From the NCBI RefSeq assembly GCF_006539185.1, contig NZ_BJMN01000041.1, positions 34,317 through 98,316 of the forward strand: a stretch of 64,000 nucleotides of DNA. The letters are read 5' to 3'. Positions within the stretch are counted from its first letter, which is position 1, and each line of letters begins with the position of its first letter. Under the pieces are notes generated by a model. The model did not search any database and was not told the DNA's origin. It worked only from the letters and a program-made list of their open reading frames with translations. This DNA comes from Streptomyces gardneri. GTDB taxonomy: Bacteria; Actinomycetota; Actinomycetes; Streptomycetales; Streptomycetaceae. The translations under genes were made by a program, and so were the position numbers. This document shows, in pieces, positions 24,132-32,949 of the stretch.

Positions 24132-27100
24132 TCAGGGGGTGTCCCGCTCCTCCGGCGCGCCCTCGGAGGCGCCTTCGGGGCCGCCCTCGGCCCGTTCGGG
24201 CGTCGTCGGCTCCTCCGTCGGCTTCTCCGCGGGCTTCTCGACCGGCTTCTCGGCCGGCTTCTTCGGCGGGTCCTGCGGGGCCACCGCGTACGTCTCCACC
24301 GACCAGAGGGAGTAGCCGTAGGGAGTCGCGCGGGTCTCGCCCTGCACCCGCAGGAAGCGGGTGTCCGCCGCGTCCATCCGGACCGACTCCCGGCCGCCCC
24401 GCCCGTCGGAGACGGTCGCCGCCGTGCGCCAGACGCGGCCGTCGGCCGAGACCTGGACGCGGTAGCGGGAGGCGTAGGCGTCCTGCCAGTGCAGCACCAC
24501 CTGGCCTATCCGCGCGGGCTCGGCCAGCTCCAGCTGCCACCAGGCGCCGTCCTCCGCCGGGGACGACCAGCGGGTCTTCGCGTCGCCGTCCACCGCCGAG
24601 GCGGCGGGGAAGTCCGGGGTCTCGTCGCCCGACGAGGAGGCCGAGGCCGCCCGCGCCAGGTCGGGACCCGCCGTGCGCGGGAAGGCCCGCACGGTCAGGA
24701 CCCGCTCCTCGCCCGCGAAGGACACCGGCACCCGGTACGAACCGGCCGGCACGTCCGCGCCCACCGACACCTCCAGGGGGACGGTCGTCCGCGCGCCCCG
24801 CTCCACCACGGCCTGCTTCGGGAGCCGGACCGCGATCCCCTTCGGGGCCTTCGCCGTCATCGGCCCGCGCACCTCGCCCGCGCGCAGCCCCGTCAGCTCC
24901 ACGTCCACCCGCTGCGCGGGGCCGCCGATCTCCGCGTCCGTCTCCGTGCGGGCCAGTTCGAGCCCGGCACGCGGCCCGTCCGCGAACCACGGCACCAGCG
25001 AGCGCACCTCGGGCGCCGGTCCTCCGCCGCTCCAGACGACCCGCAGCGCGTCCGCGCGCAGGCCCTTCAGGTCGGCCTGGGTCCAGCCGGAGGCGGACAG
25101 CGGGCCGAGCTCCCGCCAGCCCTCCCCGGGGACGTACGCCTCCACGCGCGCGTCCGTGGCGGGAGCGCCGCCCGTACCCGAACCCCCGTCCGTGCGGGCG
25201 GTCATCACCGTCAGGGCCTCCACGGGCCGCGCCCGGTCGAGCCGCACGGTGTACGAGTCGGGGGCGCGGTCGGTCCGGCTGGCCGGGGTGCGGTCGGCGC
25301 CGGTCCAGGCCGCCGACTCGGTCACCGCGCGCGTGAGGAACGGGTCGAGGACCCCCGCGCCGACCGTCGCCCGGCTCGCCTTGAGGGCTTCCCGCAGCGG
25401 TTCGAGGCGCAGCTGCGCCTGCCAGGCCGCCGCGCCGTCGCCGCGCGCCTGGGCGAGCAGCATGTCGACCGCCGTCTCGCCCGCCTGGCCGTACCGCGAG
25501 AGCTGTTCGAGCCAGGGTCCCGTCTCGTCGTCCAGGGTGCCGTCGGCGGTCGCCGCGAGCCGCTCGGGGGCCCGGCGCATCACGGTGAACGCGGCCCGCA
25601 GCTCGCGCGCCGCCTTCTCCTCGGCCGCCGTGCGGGCCCCGGCCGCCGTGCCGCCGGGGCTTGTGCGCGCGTCCCAGAAGGCGGCCATGAGCGGCTTCAG
25701 GTAGGCCGATTCGCCCTTCGGGTCCAGGATCGACGAGGCGTCGTTCCCGGCGAGCGCCCGCAGGGCCTCGCGGGCGGCCGGGTCCGGGCCCGCGAGGTCG
25801 TCGACGGCGGCGCGCCAGGACTCCTGCGGCCGGTAGCCCTTCGGGTTCCAGGCGTAGTCGGCGGCGGTGAAGAGCGGGACGCGGGAGGCGGCGGGCTGCT
25901 CCATGGCGTGAGCGAGGAAGGCGGCGGACCCGGCCGCCACGGCCGGGTCCCGGCCCGTGGAGGGGCCGAGGAACAGCCGGTCCTGCGCGTAGTCGTTGAC
26001 CGGGTAGTTGTCCATGGTGACCAGCGGATGGCCCAGCGCCTCGCGGGCCCCGGCCAGTTCGCCGCCGGTGATCGTGCGCGGGACGACGCCGACGCCGGTC
26101 CACGCGACCCGTACGTCCGCGTCGAGCGCCCCGGCGAGCTCCGTGCGGTAGTCGGTCGCACCGTCCTGGTAGTACTCCGTCGGCAGCACCGTCAGGGGTT
26201 CGCCGTCCGGGTGCCGCTCGGCGAGGTGACGGGCGACGGCGTCGGCCACGCGCGCGTGGGCCGCGGCCGCGCCCTTCGCGTCGCGCCCGAAGGCGTCGGC
26301 GTCCTTCGAGCAGTGCCACTCGCCGTAGCCGGCGTCCGGGAACTGGAGCTGGAAGGAGCGCACCCCGAGCGCCCACATCGCGTCGATCTTCCGCGTCAGG
26401 GCCGCCACGTCGGCGTCGGAGGCCAGGCACATGGACTGGGCGGGCGCCACGGCCCAGCCGAGCGTCACGTGGTTGGCCCGGGCCCGCGCGGCGAGCGCGC
26501 GGAACTCCTCCTGCTGCGCGGCCGGGTAGGGCTCGCGCCACTGCGCCTGGCGGTACGGGTCGTCGCCGGGCGCGTACAGATAGCGGTTCTGCTTGGTGCG
26601 GCCGAGGAAGTCGACCTGGGCGAGGCGCTGCTCCAGGGTCCAGGGGCGGCCGTAGAAGCCCTCGGTGATGCCGCGCTCGGCCGTGCCCGGCCAGTCGCGC
26701 ACGGCGACCCCGGGGATCTCCCCGTCGGCGCCGACGAGCTGACGCAGCGTCTGGACGGCGTGGAAGAGGCCGTCCTCGCCGACGCCGTCCAGGACGACGG
26801 TGTCCCGCCCCTGGAAGCGGCCCGTCGCGAGCTGGTAGCCGCCGCGCGGCAGATCGAGCCGCTCGGGCACGCGCAGGGCCTTCAGCGCCTCCTCGGTGGC
26901 CTCGCCGGAGGGCCCCGAGACCCGGAACACCGGCCCGCGGCCGGGTAGTCCGGTGTGGACGTCGCGCACTCCGGCGGCCGTCAGGACCTCCTGCAGGGCT
27001 GCGAGGGCGTACGGATCGGCGTCGGCGTCCGCGAGCAGCGTGACCTCGCCCCCGAGGCGCACGGCGGGTCCGCGGCCGGTCAGCGACTGGGGCCGGGGCC

Positions 27101-27389
27101 AGACGGCCGGCGTCGTCCCGGCAGTCGTGGAGGCGCGCGGGGTCGCGGACGTGGACGCGGGCGCGCGCGTGGCCGTCGAACGTCCGGACGCCGAACTCCC
27201 GGCCTCGGAAGCCCCGGCCGTCGTGGCGGGGGCGGTCGTGGAGGAGGCGGTCGGGGACGTGGCGGGCGAGTCGGCCGGCGGCGGTACGGGGGCCGCCTGC
27301 ACCGCGCCGGGAGCGGCGCCGCCGAGGAGTCCGCCGATGACGGCGGCGGCGACCGCCGTCGCCGTGCGCTTCCTGCGCCCGAGGTGCAC
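24132..27389 (-). CDS. Secreted GH84 beta-N-acetylglucosaminidase with discoidin domain
   Basis: A 1085-residue protein starting at GTG 27389 after AGGGAGTTCCC. A twin-Arg/Lys-containing signal peptide (HLGRRKRTATAVAAAVIGGL) ends near AQA/AAP, and a Ser/Thr/Ala linker follows. A GH20b-like N-domain (about 95-210) precedes the GH84 barrel, which opens with RGITEGFYGRPWTLEQRLAQ. A discoidin-type carbohydrate-binding domain spans about 910-1035, and a Lys/Pro/Glu repeat tail ends the protein. GH84 enzymes remove N-acetylglucosamine from glycans by substrate-assisted catalysis. Where other family members have a DD pair this protein reads LQFPDAGYGEWHC, so the first Asp may be missing. Activity should not be taken for granted. 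Confidence 0.88.
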   Translation of the reverse strand: MHLGRRKRTATAVAAAVIGGLLGGAAPGAVQAAPVPPPADSPATSPTASSTTAPATTAGASEAGSSASGRSTATRAPASTSATPRASTTAGTTPAVWPRPQSLTGRGPAVRLGGEVTLLADADADPYALAALQEVLTAAGVRDVHTGLPGRGPVFRVSGPSGEATEEALKALRVPERLDLPRGGYQLATGRFQGRDTVVLDGVGEDGLFHAVQTLRQLVGADGEIPGVAVRDWPGTAERGITEGFYGRPWTLEQRLAQVDFLGRTKQNRYLYAPGDDPYRQAQWREPYPAAQQEEFRALAARARANHVTLGWAVAPAQSMCLASDADVAALTRKIDAMWALGVRSFQLQFPDAGYGEWHCSKDADAFGRDAKGAAAAHARVADAVARHLAERHPDGEPLTVLPTEYYQDGATDYRTELAGALDADVRVAWTGVGVVPRTITGGELAGAREALGHPLVTMDNYPVNDYAQDRLFLGPSTGRDPAVAAGSAAFLAHAMEQPAASRVPLFTAADYAWNPKGYRPQESWRAAVDDLAGPDPAAREALRALAGNDASSILDPKGESAYLKPLMAAFWDARTSPGGTAAGARTAAEEKAARELRAAFTVMRRAPERLAATADGTLDDETGPWLEQLSRYGQAGETAVDMLLAQARGDGAAAWQAQLRLEPLREALKASRATVGAGVLDPFLTRAVTESAAWTGADRTPASRTDRAPDSYTVRLDRARPVEALTVMTARTDGGSGTGGAPATDARVEAYVPGEGWRELGPLSASGWTQADLKGLRADALRVVWSGGGPAPEVRSLVPWFADGPRAGLELARTETDAEIGGPAQRVDVELTGLRAGEVRGPMTAKAPKGIAVRLPKQAVVERGARTTVPLEVSVGADVPAGSYRVPVSFAGEERVLTVRAFPRTAGPDLARAASASSSGDETPDFPAASAVDGDAKTRWSSPAEDGAWWQLELAEPARIGQVVLHWQDAYASRYRVQVSADGRVWRTAATVSDGRGGRESVRMDAADTRFLRVQGETRATPYGYSLWSVETYAVAPQDPPKKPAEKPVEKPAEKPTEEPTTPERAEGGPEGASEGAPEERDTP

Positions 27390-27661
27390 GGGAACTCCCT
27401 TCGGCCCGGTAGGCGGTCGGGTGGGCGGCCCGGTCGGCCGCGCCGCCGGCCGCTCTGCCGTTCGGTAACGAGTGGGTCACGAGCCCACCACCCGTCGCAC
27501 TGGGGTGTCAATGCGTGTGGCCGATGTGTCGGCTTTGCCCGGCGAGCCGTCACGGAGATGACGTCACTTCGCCACTTTCCGCCGGTAAAACGAGGTGCGG
27601 TGGGTAGGGCTCAGCTGTTGCCCACAAGTCCCACCTGTCGAGACGAAACCGGGAGACCCCC
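27390..27661. other. Intergenic region between GH84 and malQ units
   Basis: About 270 bp that must contain both divergent promoters. Short AT-richer patches occur near 27510-27520 and 27580-27600 (CCGGTAAAACGAGG). I found no convincing MalR-, DasR- or CsnR-type operator, and no terminator is needed here. Confidence 0.5.
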
Positions 27662-27862
27662 GTGACCACGACCGCCCGCCACCCCGGACGGATACGGATT
27701 CCTCAGCAGTCGGCAGGCCCCGACTCCCCGCTGACCAGCGAACCGCCGCTCCCCGACACGCAGCCCCTCACCAGCGAACCGCCCCTGACCGAGGCGGCAC
27801 CCCTCACCAGCGAACCCACCGTCCGCGGCAGCGCGGGTGGTTCGGAGTCCCCCGGAGTGTGA
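27662..27862 (+). CDS. Small repeat-containing ORF directly before malQ
   Basis: A possible 66-residue protein starting at GTG 27662 after GGGAGACCCCC. Its stop lies 1 bp before the malQ start codon. The peptide is Pro/Ser/Thr/Glu-rich, with three copies of a PLTSEP unit, and has no signal peptide or hydrophobic segment. The spacing (GGAG inside this ORF serving the malQ start) would allow translational coupling. I recognise no family. It could be a real small protein or a translated leader that controls malQ; chance openness is also possible in this GC-rich DNA. Confidence 0.5.
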   Translation: MTTTARHPGRIRIPQQSAGPDSPLTSEPPLPDTQPLTSEPPLTEAAPLTSEPTVRGSAGGSESPGV

Positions 27863-27863
27863 A

Positions 27864-29984
27864 GTGACCCTGGCCCGTCTCGCCGCCCGTCACGGCGTCG
27901 CCACCGAGTACAGCCCCTCCGCGGGCGTCACCGTCTCCGTGCCGGACGCCGCCGTGGTGGCCGTCCTCGGCGCCCTGGGCGTGGACGCGACCACGCCGGA
28001 GGCGGTCGACGCCGCCCTCGACGCGGCGGAACGGGCCGAGCGGGAGCGACTCCTGCCCCCGACCCTGGTCCGGCGGCGGGGGGAGGACGCCCTCCACCCG
28101 CCGGCGGACCTGCCGCCCGGCACCCGGCTGCGGGTCACCACCGAGGAGGGCGCGGTCCTCGCCGGCGACGACTGGGAGCGGCTGCCCCTCGGCGTCCACA
28201 CGGTCGGGGCGACGGCCCCCGACGGGCGCGCCGCCACCAGCACCCTCATCGTGAGCCCCGCGCGCGTGCCCGGGCCCGACCGTCGCGCGTACGGGCTGCT
28301 CGTCCAGCTCTACTCGCTGCTCTCCACCCGCTCCTGGGGCATGGGCGACCTCGGGGACCTGCGGGAGCTCGCCGCCTGGGCGGGCCGCACGCACGGCGCC
28401 GGCTTCGTCCAGGTCAACCCCCTGCACGCGGGCGTGCCCGGCGCGCCGAGCGACCCCTCGCCGTACCGCCCCTCCTCGCGCCGCTTCCCCGACCCGGTCC
28501 ATCTGCGGATCGAGTCCGTCCCCGAGTACGCGCACGTGGACCCCGGCCACCGGGACGCGCTCGACCGGATCCTCGCCGAGGCGGCCGAACTGCGCGAACG
28601 GGTCCTCGGCAAGGGCGCGCTGATCGACCGTGACGCGGTGTGGGACGTCAAGCGGCGGGCCCTGGAGCTCGTGGTCGGGAGCGTGGAGCTCGGGCCCGGG
28701 CGGCGCGCCGACTACCACGACTTCCTCGCCGAGCGGGGCCGCGCCCTGGAGGACCACGCCACCTACCAGGCCCTCGCCGAGCGGCACGGTCCGCACTGGC
28801 GCGGCTGGCCGGAGGAGCTGCGCGAGCCGCGCTCGGCGGAGCGCGCCGTGCTCGCCGACCCCGCGCTCGCGGCCCGCGTCGACTTCCACTGCCGGCTGGC
28901 CTGGCTGACGGACCGGCAGCTGGCCGAGGCCGCGGAGGCCGCCCGCGAGGCCGGGATGGCGGTCGGGATCGTCCACGACCTGGCCGTCGGCGTCCACCCG
29001 GAGGGCTCGGACGCCTGGGCGCAGCAGGACGCCCTCGCGGCCGGCATGTCGGTCGGCGCCCCGCCCGACGCCTTCAACGCCCGGGGCCAGGACTGGGGCC
29101 TGCCGCCGTGGCGGCCCGACGCCCTCGCCGCCGCGGGCTACGCCCCGTACCGCGGACTCCTCCGCGAACTCCTGCGCCACGCGGGCGCCCTGCGCATCGA
29201 CCACGTGATGGGCCTGTTCCGGCTCTGGTGGGTGCCGGAGGGCAGCGAGCCCACCGAGGGGACGTACGTCCGGTACGACGCCGACGCGATGCTCGCCGTC
29301 CTCGCCCTGGAGGCGCACCGCGCGGGCGCCCTCGTCATCGGCGAGGACCTCGGCACGGTCGAGCCGGGCGTGCGGGAGGAGCTGTCCCGGCGCGGGGTGT
29401 TCGGGACCTCCGTGCTCTGGTTCGAGCGGGACTGGGCGGGCTCGGGCCGCCCGGTGCCCCCGGAGCGGTGGCGCGCGGAGTGCGTGGCCACCGCCACCAC
29501 CCACGACCTGCCGCCGACAGCCGCCCGGCTCTCCGGCGACCATGTCGCCCTGCGGCACCGGCTCGGGCTCCTCGACGGCGACCCGGAGCGCGACCGGGCG
29601 GCGGACGCGGCCGAGACCACCGAGTGGCTGGGCCTGTTCCAGCGGCTCGGGCTGCTCCCGGAGGGGGCGGGGGACGAGCAGGCCGAGATCCTGGCCGTCC
29701 ACCGGTTCCTGCTGGGCACCCCGGCCCGGATGGTGGGCGTGTGGCTGCCGGACGCGGTGGGGGACCGCAGACCGCAGAACCTGCCGGGCACCTGGGACGA
29801 GTACCCCAACTGGCGGCTGCCGATCGCGGACCCGGACGGGCAGCCGCTCACCCTGGAGCGGCTCACGGCCTCGCCCCGCGTCCACGCGCTGCTCCGTGAG
29901 CTGCACGTCCGCACGGACCCGGAGGAGGCCCGTACCGGCCGCGGGAGTGCCCGTACGGTACCCCCGGGCGCGCGGCCCGTTTAG
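27864..29984 (+). CDS. malQ: 4-alpha-glucanotransferase (amylomaltase)
   Basis: A 706-residue protein. GTG 27864 is chosen because GGAG lies 6 bp upstream; the longer open frame has no site. GH77 catalytic motifs are present: RSWGMGDLGDL near residue 155, LRIDHVMGLFRLWW with the nucleophile Asp near 446, VIGEDLGTVEPG with the acid/base Glu near 493, and TTHDLPPTAARL near 546. The enzyme moves alpha-1,4-glucan segments between chains in maltodextrin and glycogen metabolism. The N-terminal 130 residues form the extra domain typical of actinobacterial MalQ. Confidence 0.95.
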   Translation: MTLARLAARHGVATEYSPSAGVTVSVPDAAVVAVLGALGVDATTPEAVDAALDAAERAERERLLPPTLVRRRGEDALHPPADLPPGTRLRVTTEEGAVLAGDDWERLPLGVHTVGATAPDGRAATSTLIVSPARVPGPDRRAYGLLVQLYSLLSTRSWGMGDLGDLRELAAWAGRTHGAGFVQVNPLHAGVPGAPSDPSPYRPSSRRFPDPVHLRIESVPEYAHVDPGHRDALDRILAEAAELRERVLGKGALIDRDAVWDVKRRALELVVGSVELGPGRRADYHDFLAERGRALEDHATYQALAERHGPHWRGWPEELREPRSAERAVLADPALAARVDFHCRLAWLTDRQLAEAAEAAREAGMAVGIVHDLAVGVHPEGSDAWAQQDALAAGMSVGAPPDAFNARGQDWGLPPWRPDALAAAGYAPYRGLLRELLRHAGALRIDHVMGLFRLWWVPEGSEPTEGTYVRYDADAMLAVLALEAHRAGALVIGEDLGTVEPGVREELSRRGVFGTSVLWFERDWAGSGRPVPPERWRAECVATATTHDLPPTAARLSGDHVALRHRLGLLDGDPERDRAADAAETTEWLGLFQRLGLLPEGAGDEQAEILAVHRFLLGTPARMVGVWLPDAVGDRRPQNLPGTWDEYPNWRLPIADPDGQPLTLERLTASPRVHALLRELHVRTDPEEARTGRGSARTVPPGARPV

Positions 29985-30004
29985 GTGTTCGCTACTTTGG
30001 GGCT

Positions 30005-30232
30005 GTGGACAAGAAGAACGCCCTGCGCGCCGGCGCCGTCGCGGCCGGTACGACGCTGATGATGCTGCTCATGTCGTCCCCCGCGCTCGCGCTGACCCGC
30101 GACGACGGTGACGACCCGGCTCCCAAGCTGTCGGTCGTCGAGACCCTCGGCCTGTTCGTGGCCGCCCCGCTGGCGCTGTTCCTGGTCATCGTCGGCCTGG
30201 TGATGGTGCTCGACAAGTCCAAGAAGGCCTGA
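30005..30232 (+). CDS. Small membrane protein, unknown function
   Basis: A 75-residue protein starting at GTG 30005. It has a hydrophobic N-terminal segment (GTTLMMLLMSSPALAL), which looks like a signal peptide or first helix. A short acidic stretch (RDDGDDPAP) and a second helix (LGLFVAAPLALFLVIVGLVM) follow, ending in a basic KSKKA tail. The layout predicts the tail in the cytoplasm. It is 20 bp after malQ and before a strong terminator, so it is probably the last gene of that unit. I do not recognise the family. Confidence 0.75.
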   Translation: MDKKNALRAGAVAAGTTLMMLLMSSPALALTRDDGDDPAPKLSVVETLGLFVAAPLALFLVIVGLVMVLDKSKKA

Positions 30233-30253
30233 CCGCCTCCTCTCCGCCTCTCC

Positions 30254-30293
30254 GAGGGCGCCGCACGGTACCGACGTACCGTGCGGCGCCCTC
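30254..30293. terminator. Bidirectional terminator
   Basis: A 17-bp perfect stem, GAGGGCGCCGCACGGTA and its complement, with a 6-nt loop. It lies between the converging small membrane protein gene and the marR gene, and can serve both. Confidence 0.88.
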
Positions 30294-30308
30294 GCGTGCG
30301 TTCACCCG

Positions 30309-30833
30309 CTACACGGTCGTCGCGAGCAGCTTGCGCAGCAGACCCGCCAGCTGCTCCGCCTCCTCGTCGGTGAGCGCCGACTCCAGCGCCGCCCGCTGCT
30401 GCCCGAGCCCGGCCCCGACGGCCTGGTCCACCAGCTCCTTGCCGTGCTCGGTGAGCGTCACCCGCAGCCCGCGCCGGTCGTGCGGGTCGGGGCTGCGGGT
30501 CAGCAGCCCCGCCTTCTCCAGCTTGTCCAGCCGGCCGGTCATCCCGCCGGTGGTGATCATCAGCGTGGCGGTCAGCTCGCGCGGTGAGAGCGTGTACGGC
30601 TCTCCGGACCTGCGCAGCGTCGCGAGCACGTCGAACTCCCCGAGCGCCATGCCGTAGGGCGCGTACGCCTTGTCCACCTTGGCGCGCATCGCGTTGGCCA
30701 GCCGGTAGATCCGCCCGAAGACGGCCATCGGCACGGTGTCCAGGTCGGGCCGGACGGCCGCCCACTGGTCGGTGATGGCGTCGACGGCGTCATGGGCGGG
30801 GGCGGGCGCCGGGGCCGGGGTGTTCGTCTCCAT
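30309..30833 (-). CDS. MarR-family transcriptional regulator
   Basis: A 174-residue protein. ATG 30833 has GAGGAG 9 bp upstream and is preferred over an earlier in-frame start. The winged helix is clear: GEFDVLATLRRSGEPYTLSP, then RELTATLMITTGGMTGRLDK, with the wing DPHDRRGLRVTLTEHGKEL. MarR proteins bind palindromes as dimers and release them on binding small aromatic or stress-related ligands. The divergent EamA transporter gene across an AT-rich 134-bp gap is the obvious target. Ligand unknown. Confidence 0.92.
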   Translation of the reverse strand: METNTPAPAPAPAHDAVDAITDQWAAVRPDLDTVPMAVFGRIYRLANAMRAKVDKAYAPYGMALGEFDVLATLRRSGEPYTLSPRELTATLMITTGGMTGRLDKLEKAGLLTRSPDPHDRRGLRVTLTEHGKELVDQAVGAGLGQQRAALESALTDEEAEQLAGLLRKLLATTV

Positions 30834-30876
30834 GGGACCAGTCTCCTCTTCCGCGTGACTCGATGGCAAGAAAGCC

Positions 30877-30912
30877 ACTTGCAAGTAAGTAGCTTAGTGG
30901 TAAGTTAATTAC
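30877..30912. promoter_or_regulatory. Candidate MarR operator region
   Basis: This AT-rich stretch holds a perfect 10-bp palindrome, ACTTGCAAGT (30877-30886), and further TAAGT/ACTTA-like repeats, including GTAAGTTAATTAC at 30900-30912. It is strikingly AT-rich for this chromosome and lies between marR and the first EamA gene. Assignment to MarR rests on position. Confidence 0.55.
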
Positions 30913-30967
30913 TGCCAAGCCAGTCTGGCTCACACCGGTCCGGCACTCCACAGCAGGGGGAACCGTC

Positions 30968-31918
30968 ATGTCCCGCAAGGCCGCCGTCGTCGCACTGACC
31001 GCGCTCGCCCCGATCTCCTGGGGCTCGACCTACTTCGTCACCACGGAGTTCCTGCCGCCCGACCGGCCGCTCTTCACCGGCCTGATGCGCGCCCTGCCCG
31101 CCGGTCTCCTGCTCCTCGCTCTCACCCGCAAGCTCCCGCAGGGCGCCTGGTGGTGGAAGTCGGCGGTCCTCGGAGCGCTCAACATCGGTGCCTTCTTCCC
31201 GCTGCTCTTCCTCGCCGCCTACCGGCTGCCCGGCGGGGTCGCCGCGGTCGTCGGCTCCGTCGGCCCGCTCTTCGTCGTGGGCCTCGCCGCCCTCTTCCTC
31301 GGCGAGAAGCCCACGGTCAAGACCCTGCTCACCGCCATCACCGCCGCCTTCGGTGTCAGCCTCGTGGTCCTCAAGGCCGGGGCCGCCTTCGACATGGTCG
31401 GCGTGCTCGCCGGACTGCTCTCCTCGCTCTCGATGTCCGCGGGCATCGTCTTCACCAAGCGCTGGGGCCGCCCCGAGGGCGTCGGCGCCCTCGCGCTCAC
31501 CGGCTGGCAGCTCGCGGCGGGCGGCCTGGTCATCCTGCCGATCGCCTTCCTGATCGAGGGCGCCCCGCCGGTCCTGACCGGCACCAACCTGGCCGGCTAC
31601 GCCTACCTCGCCCTCGGCAACACCGCGATCTCGTACTTCCTCTGGTTCCGCGGCATCGAGCGGCTGAGCGCCTCCTCGGCCACTCTCCTCGGCCCGCTCT
31701 CGCCGATCACCGCGGCCGTCATCGGCTGGGCGGCCCTCGGTCAGGCCCTCGGTCCGGTGCAGGTTCTCGGCATGGCGATCGCCTTCGGCGCGACCCTGGT
31801 CGGCCAGATGGGGCCCCGAGCCCCGAAGGCTCCGGCGCCGGTCGAATCGTTCAGCTCGACTGAACGGAATGGTCAGAAAGTTTCGATGGACCTGGAGGGT
31901 TCGGGGGTGCGACGGTAG
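30968..31918 (+). CDS. EamA-family (DMT) transporter, first copy
   Basis: A 316-residue protein starting at ATG 30968 after CAGCAGGGGGAACCGTC. It has ten predicted helices in two EamA repeats; the first opens with ALTALAPISWGSTYFVTTEF and the second begins near GLLSSLSMSAGIVFTKRWG. Such proteins export amino acids, nucleobases or small metabolites, or act as drug/metabolite exporters. It is divergent from marR. The last 23 residues are polar and are encoded by DNA that also carries the LysR-type operator of the next gene, so the 3' end serves two purposes. Confidence 0.9.
   Translation: MSRKAAVVALTALAPISWGSTYFVTTEFLPPDRPLFTGLMRALPAGLLLLALTRKLPQGAWWWKSAVLGALNIGAFFPLLFLAAYRLPGGVAAVVGSVGPLFVVGLAALFLGEKPTVKTLLTAITAAFGVSLVVLKAGAAFDMVGVLAGLLSSLSMSAGIVFTKRWGRPEGVGALALTGWQLAAGGLVILPIAFLIEGAPPVLTGTNLAGYAYLALGNTAISYFLWFRGIERLSASSATLLGPLSPITAAVIGWAALGQALGPVQVLGMAIAFGATLVGQMGPRAPKAPAPVESFSSTERNGQKVSMDLEGSGVRR
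31849..31865. promoter_or_regulatory. LysR-type operator before second EamA gene
   Basis: The palindrome GTTCAGCTCGACTGAAC (arms GTTCAG/CTGAAC, 5-nt centre) contains the T-N11-A core typical of LysR sites. It lies inside the 3' end of the first EamA gene. A TTCGATGGA element starts 33 bp after the operator start, exactly as at 33913-33929. Confidence 0.7.
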
Positions 31919-31923
31919 GCGGC

Positions 31924-32916
31924 ATGAGCCTGATCACCGCCCGCCACCCGACCCCCGCCCCCGACACCACCACGAGTACCGACAGAAGCACCGCAACGAG
32001 TACCGCCGCCACGACCGAGAAGCCGGCGCCCGCGAGAAAGCTCGCACGGGGCGCCGGCCTCGGCGTTCTCCTCGCCCTTCTCGCCACCGTCGTCTGGTCC
32101 GGCAGTTTCGTCGCCACCCGCGACATGGCCGACACCGTCCCGCCGATCCAGGCCGTCTTCTGGCGCTGGATCATCGCGCTGCTCGCCGTCGCCCCCTTCG
32201 CCGCCCGCCCGTTCCTGCGGCAGTGGCGGACGATCCGCCGCCACCTCGGATTCGTCGCCCTCGCCTCGCTGTTCGGCGTGGCGCTCTACAACACCCTCGT
32301 GCACCAGGCCGGGTTGACCACCTCCGCCTCCAACATGGGCATGATCATGGCCGCCTCCCCGGTGATCATGGCGGTCTACGCCCGGCTCGGCGGCGAACGC
32401 CTCGGCGCCCGCCGGATCCTCGGGATGCTGACCGCCGCGCTGGGAGTGCTCCTGCTCGTCGGAAAGGGCTCGCTCGCCGTCGATCTCGCCGCCGGCGACC
32501 TGTGGATGTTCGCCGCGGCCCTGTCCTTCGCCTCGTACAGCGCGCTGCTCAAGCGGAAGCCCGCCGAGATCGACGGACTCGCCTTCCTCTTCACCACCTT
32601 CCTGCTCGGCGCCCTGATGCTCGCCCCCGCGTACGCCGTGTCCCTCACCGTCCAGGGCGGGTTCACCGTCGGCCTCGCGACCGCAGGCCCCCTGCTGTAC
32701 GTCGGCGTCTTCTCCTCCGCCGTCGCCTTCTTCGCCTGGAACAAGGCGATCGCCCTCGTCGGCGCGGCCCGCGCGGGTGTCGTCTACTACCTCCAGCCCG
32801 TCTGCGTCGCCCTGCTCTCGTACGCCCTCCTCGGCGAGCGCCTCGGCCTCCTCGGCGGCGCGAGCATGGCCCTCATCCTCGGCGGAGTGGCGCTGGCCTC
32901 GGCACGAGGCCGCTGA
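31924..32916 (+). CDS. EamA-family (DMT) transporter, second copy
   Basis: A 330-residue protein starting at ATG 31924. A polar Thr/Ala-rich N-terminus of about 38 residues precedes ten helices, starting with GAGLGVLLALLATVVWSGSF. The second repeat is marked by the acidic/aromatic AFFAWNKAIALVGAARAGVV. Despite lying beside another EamA gene, it is not a recent duplicate; the two differ throughout. Its promoter and LysR-type operator lie in the preceding gene. The lysR gene follows after 33 bp, so the two are probably cotranscribed. Confidence 0.9.
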   Translation: MSLITARHPTPAPDTTTSTDRSTATSTAATTEKPAPARKLARGAGLGVLLALLATVVWSGSFVATRDMADTVPPIQAVFWRWIIALLAVAPFAARPFLRQWRTIRRHLGFVALASLFGVALYNTLVHQAGLTTSASNMGMIMAASPVIMAVYARLGGERLGARRILGMLTAALGVLLLVGKGSLAVDLAAGDLWMFAAALSFASYSALLKRKPAEIDGLAFLFTTFLLGALMLAPAYAVSLTVQGGFTVGLATAGPLLYVGVFSSAVAFFAWNKAIALVGAARAGVVYYLQPVCVALLSYALLGERLGLLGGASMALILGGVALASARGR

Positions 32917-32949
32917 GTGCCGCCCCGTCCGCCCGGTAGGTTGCGCCCC

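Noticed and set aside
24078..26948. Long plus-strand open frame opposite the GH84 gene
   Set aside because: Low-complexity Arg/Gly/Val sequence with no motif; the minus strand encodes a recognisable signal peptide, GH84 and discoidin domains.
27804..29906. Long minus-strand open frame opposite malQ
   Set aside because: No motifs; malQ on the plus strand carries all GH77 catalytic residues.
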